The notes under the pieces are model-generated. The model was not told the DNA's origin and ran no database searches. It was given only the letters and a program-made list of their open reading frames with translations. The position numbers and the translations under genes were made by a program. A DNA stretch of 64,000 bases, taken from positions 286,932 through 350,931 of the forward strand of contig NZ_AOJI01000017.1 of the NCBI RefSeq assembly GCF_000336995.1, given 5' to 3'. Origin of the DNA: Halorubrum aidingense JCM 13560 (GTDB taxonomy: Archaea > Halobacteriota > Halobacteria > Halobacteriales > Haloferacaceae). This document shows positions 61,030 through 64,000 of this stretch, in pieces (within the stretch, counting starts at the first letter, position 1; every line of letters starts with the position of its first letter).

Positions 61030-64000
61030 CTAACGCTCCTCCGGGGACTCGACCGTGCCGAATCCCCAGTCGTCGATATCATCGCTGTCGGTGTCGTCGC
61101 TGTCATCGCTATCATCGCTGTCGGCGTCGTCGGCGTCGACGGCGTCGTCGCCGTCAGTGTCGCCGTCGTCAACATCGGTGTCGCCGTCGTTCGCCCCGTT
61201 CGGGTCGGAGGCGTTCGAGTCCGGGTCTAGCACGTCGATCCCGTCATCGAACGGTTCGTCGAAGTCGATCGCGCTTCCGTCGTCGGTTCCGTCATCGTCC
61301 GGCGTCGTCGTGTCGGTGACCCCCTCGAACGCGTCGTGCGGGAGGGGCTTCGGCGCCCGAGACGAATCGGTCTCGACCGCGGACTCACCGCCGTCGGATT
61401 CATCACCGTTGGACGGGCCGGCTTCGGGAGCGCCGTCGGGTGAACTCTCCTCACTTGAGCGGTTTGCGGGCGAGTCTCTCGCGAGCGTCGCCGCCTCCCG
61501 AGCCGTCTCTGCGAGCGTCGCGTGGTCGCTGTCGGGTTGCGCCTCGACGTCCAGTGCCGGTTCGACGCTGAGGAGCGCATCTGCGACCGAGTCCGGCATC
61601 TTGCCGCGGTACTCCGCGAACAACTCATCGGCGCTGTCGAGGATCTCGGCGACCTCCTCGCGACCCGCCTCGTCGGGATCGGGACGCGGAACCATCTCCT
61701 CTTTGTCGCGGTCGACGTTGATCAGCACCGACTCCATCTCGCGGAGGTCCTCTAACGACCGTTCCAGCTCCTCGTTGGCCATCAGCGCTAACACCGTCTC
61801 CGGGTCGTTGATGAACGCCTGGAACGTCGCTGCCACCTGCGCGTAGCTGTTCAGCCCGCGGTCGATGAGGTACGCCAACACGACGCGACGCTTCCGGAGC
61901 TCATCGTCGAGCGTCTGCCGGTTCCACCCGCGATCGAACATGATGTCTTCGAGGGTGTTCGAATCGCCCATCTGGAGGAACTCGTCGGTCTCCGCCTGCC
62001 ACTGGAACACGTCTTGCACGTTGATCTCGTCGTTCTCGGCGTCGTAGTGGTTGATCTCGGTCAGCGACTTGTTCCGGCGGACCTTCTTGCCCTGGACTCG
62101 CGTCGACGTCTGGACGGAGACCAGATCGAGGGCGGTGAACATCGTTTTCGAGACGTTGATCGGGTCCGTGGTGAACCGCTTGAGCACCTCGCCGACGGAG
62201 TCGGCGTGGAACGTGGTGTAGGTTGTGTGGCCCGTCGACATGACCTGGAAGGCGGTGCGGCCCTCCTCGCCGCGGATCTCGCCCATCACGATGTAGTCGG
62301 GACGCTGCCGAAGCGCGGCCTCCAGCAGGTCGAACTCGTCAATGTCGCCCTTGTCGTCGTCGGAGAAGGAGGGACGGGTCACCGACGCGATCCAGTTGCG
62401 CTGCGGGAGTTCGACCTCGCGGGTGTCCTCGATCGAGACGATCTTGGCGTTCGAGGGGATGAACAGCGAGACGGCGTTCAGGCTCGTCGTCTTCCCCGAC
62501 GCGGTCCCGCCGGCGAAGATCAGGCTCTTGTGGTTCTCGATGGAGAGCCAGAGGAACGCCATCTCCTCTAAGGAGAACGTCTTCCAGTTGATCAGATCGA
62601 TCGGCGTGAAGGGGACGTCGTTGAACTGCCGGATCGTGTAGTTGGTCCCGTGATCGGACACCTCGCGACCGAGCGTGAGCTGGGCGCGGGAGCCGTCGGG
62701 CAGGGTGGCGTCGACCTGCGGGCGGCGCTTCGAGATCCCCTTCCCGGAGCGCTGCGCGAGCTTCACGACGAAGTCGTCGAGCTCGTCGGTGCCGTGGTAG
62801 ATGTTGGTGATGATCTGCTCGTAATCGGAGTGGTAGACGAACGCCGGCGAGTTGTACCCGTCACAGGAGATGTCCTCGACGTTGATGTCGTATTTGATCG
62901 GGTCGATCCGCTCGTAGCCGATGAAGTCCCGTTTGAGGTAGTACAGCAGCTTCTCGACCTGATGCTCCGAGAGCGTCTCCGGGTCCTCCGCCAACACCGC
63001 CGGCTCGGGTCGCGCGAGGATCCGCGGCGGGGTCGGGCTCGCCTCGATTGGCGGCTCGTAGCCGAGCGACTCGGCGATCCGACCCACGACCCCCTCAGTA
63101 ACGTCGAACCCGAACCGGTCGGCGAGGTCGTCCGCGAGGTCGTGGACGAGCCCGCGACCGTCCTCCGGCCGGTCGTACAGATCGTATCGGTCGAGCAGCG
63201 TCAGCGTCTCGTCGACGATGACCTCCTTGCGGAACGCCTCGTCGCCGCCCGCGATCGACTCGTCGGCGTACTTGATCGACGTTCGGAGCTTCCCGGTGAG
63301 GAACTCGACGAGGTCGGTCTCGATCTCGGTGCGATACGGCTGGACCGCGTAGTACTTGACCTCGTTCTCCTTCGTCGACCGGAACACCATCACGAACGCG
63401 TACGGCTTGTTCACCCAGTAGCGCTCGATCTCGGAGAAGTGCGTCTTCTTCGCCATCGGGACGGCCTTCTCCAGGTCGTACCGATTCGCGAGCGTCGTGT
63501 GGCCGTCGTCCGTCGAGAAGAACGCGTCCTCGTCGACCTCGGGGTTGACGTTCACCGTGCGCTCGTCGACCAGCTCGGCGAGGTCGGCCGCGGCGTTGCC
63601 GCCGGCGCCCAGCAGGTCCTCGGTCCGGTCGGGGTCGAACCCGAGGGCTTCGGTCTTGTCCTCATGAGTGAACGAGAGCGGCTCCTCTTCCCCCGCTTCG
63701 TTTGTTTCGGTCGGGGGGTTCCCCTCCTCGTCGAGGAAGTACTCGTCGCGGTAGTCATCCCACGTGTAGTACCCTTTGAGCACCGGCACCTCGTAGAGGT
63801 TGTACCGGGCAGCGCACAGGTCCCACAGGGCGTCTCCGACCGCCGCCGCCGCGGTCGCACGGAACGCCGTCTCGCTCGGGTCGAAGCCGAGGAACTCGCT
63901 CGGGTCCACGTCGACGCGAGCCCACTCCTCGGTCGTCGGCGCCCGCCGCGGAACGGTCTCCACGTCGGCGCCGGCGGCGACGACCGTGCCCGCGACGCCG
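61030..64000 (-). CDS. Type II/IV secretion ATPase (TadA/PilB/FlaI family); N-terminus probably beyond the window
   Basis: About 990 residues are visible and no stop occurs before base 64000, so the true start may lie outside; a GTG at 63963 is the first candidate start inside. Walker A FAGGTASGKTTSLNAV lies at about 62475-62520, Walker B region YIVMGEIRGEEGRT at about 62260-62305, and the histidine box HTTYTTFHADS just downstream. The last 230 residues are acidic low-complexity (DGDTDVDDGDTDGDD; DDSDDSDDTDSDD) ending WGFGTVESPEER. It powers pilus or secretion assembly with the TadC protein. Confidence 0.93.
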   Translation of the reverse strand, partial: GVAGTVVAAGADVETVPRRAPTTEEWARVDVDPSEFLGFDPSETAFRATAAAAVGDALWDLCAARYNLYEVPVLKGYYTWDDYRDEYFLDEEGNPPTETNEAGEEEPLSFTHEDKTEALGFDPDRTEDLLGAGGNAAADLAELVDERTVNVNPEVDEDAFFSTDDGHTTLANRYDLEKAVPMAKKTHFSEIERYWVNKPYAFVMVFRSTKENEVKYYAVQPYRTEIETDLVEFLTGKLRTSIKYADESIAGGDEAFRKEVIVDETLTLLDRYDLYDRPEDGRGLVHDLADDLADRFGFDVTEGVVGRIAESLGYEPPIEASPTPPRILARPEPAVLAEDPETLSEHQVEKLLYYLKRDFIGYERIDPIKYDINVEDISCDGYNSPAFVYHSDYEQIITNIYHGTDELDDFVVKLAQRSGKGISKRRPQVDATLPDGSRAQLTLGREVSDHGTNYTIRQFNDVPFTPIDLINWKTFSLEEMAFLWLSIENHKSLIFAGGTASGKTTSLNAVSLFIPSNAKIVSIEDTREVELPQRNWIASVTRPSFSDDDKGDIDEFDLLEAALRQRPDYIVMGEIRGEEGRTAFQVMSTGHTTYTTFHADSVGEVLKRFTTDPINVSKTMFTALDLVSVQTSTRVQGKKVRRNKSLTEINHYDAENDEINVQDVFQWQAETDEFLQMGDSNTLEDIMFDRGWNRQTLDDELRKRRVVLAYLIDRGLNSYAQVAATFQAFINDPETVLALMANEELERSLEDLREMESVLINVDRDKEEMVPRPDPDEAGREEVAEILDSADELFAEYRGKMPDSVADALLSVEPALDVEAQPDSDHATLAETAREAATLARDSPANRSSEESSPDGAPEAGPSNGDESDGGESAVETDSSRAPKPLPHDAFEGVTDTTTPDDDGTDDGSAIDFDEPFDDGIDVLDPDSNASDPNGANDGDTDVDDGDTDGDDAVDADDADSDDSDDSDDTDSDDIDDWGFGTVESPEER

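Overview
The window is chromosomal DNA from a haloarchaeon, most likely Halorubrum or a close relative. It is very GC-rich, with third codon positions almost always G or C, and the proteins are strongly acidic. Many genes have a TATA-like box 25-32 bases before the first codon, as in leaderless archaeal transcripts. Adjacent genes often overlap by 4 bases (ATGA or GTGA). Several families are typical of haloarchaea: a HalX response regulator, a Tat-exported lipoprotein, several TrkA/TrkH potassium systems, the phosphopantoate-beta-alanine ligase route to CoA, and DUF72xx pilin-like proteins. The genus is an inference. I found no rRNA, tRNA, CRISPR array, transposase or phage gene; the sequence looks like core chromosome.

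Layout. 1-14 kb is housekeeping: a cut membrane protein (DUF5794), IMP dehydrogenase, a HalX regulator, a Hel308-like helicase, squalene synthase, an acyl-CoA dehydrogenase, two bacterial-PH membrane proteins, glutamate dehydrogenase, a DUF2071 protein and a CDF metal exporter. 14-20 kb holds an HD phosphohydrolase and a TetR regulator divergent from an S-layer-like protein plus an MMPL/RND transporter, with a 20-bp palindrome between them. 20-23 kb is a znuACB-type metal importer with a palindrome at its promoter. 23-25 kb holds a SHOCT protein, a YhbY protein and an MscS channel. 25-37 kb is a potassium island: two TrkA, three TrkH, one UspA and two tandem permease-Usp fusions. 37-44 kb holds a small Cys-cluster protein, the methylmalonyl-CoA mutase large subunit, two CoA-biosynthesis enzymes (phosphopantoate-beta-alanine ligase and CoaBC), an Lrp regulator and a DUF63 protein. 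44-53 kb is a nine-gene Mrp-type cation/proton antiporter operon with overlapping genes. 53-64 kb is a type IV pilus/secretion-like locus with a TadA/PilB ATPase (cut by the window edge), a TadC membrane protein and six small or large pilin-like proteins.

Functionally the window is dominated by ion homeostasis (Trk, APC-Usp, Mrp, MscS, CDF, Znu), which fits a salt-in organism. Usp-type domains recur as a free protein, as C-terminal domains of the permeases and probably at the N-terminus of the MrpE subunit. The most unexpected signal is a 37-residue block shared by the cytosolic tail of the large bacterial-PH protein (8400-8510, minus strand) and an internal linker of an Mrp D-type subunit (51112-51222, plus strand). 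The two share 29 of 37 residues while many synonymous codons differ.
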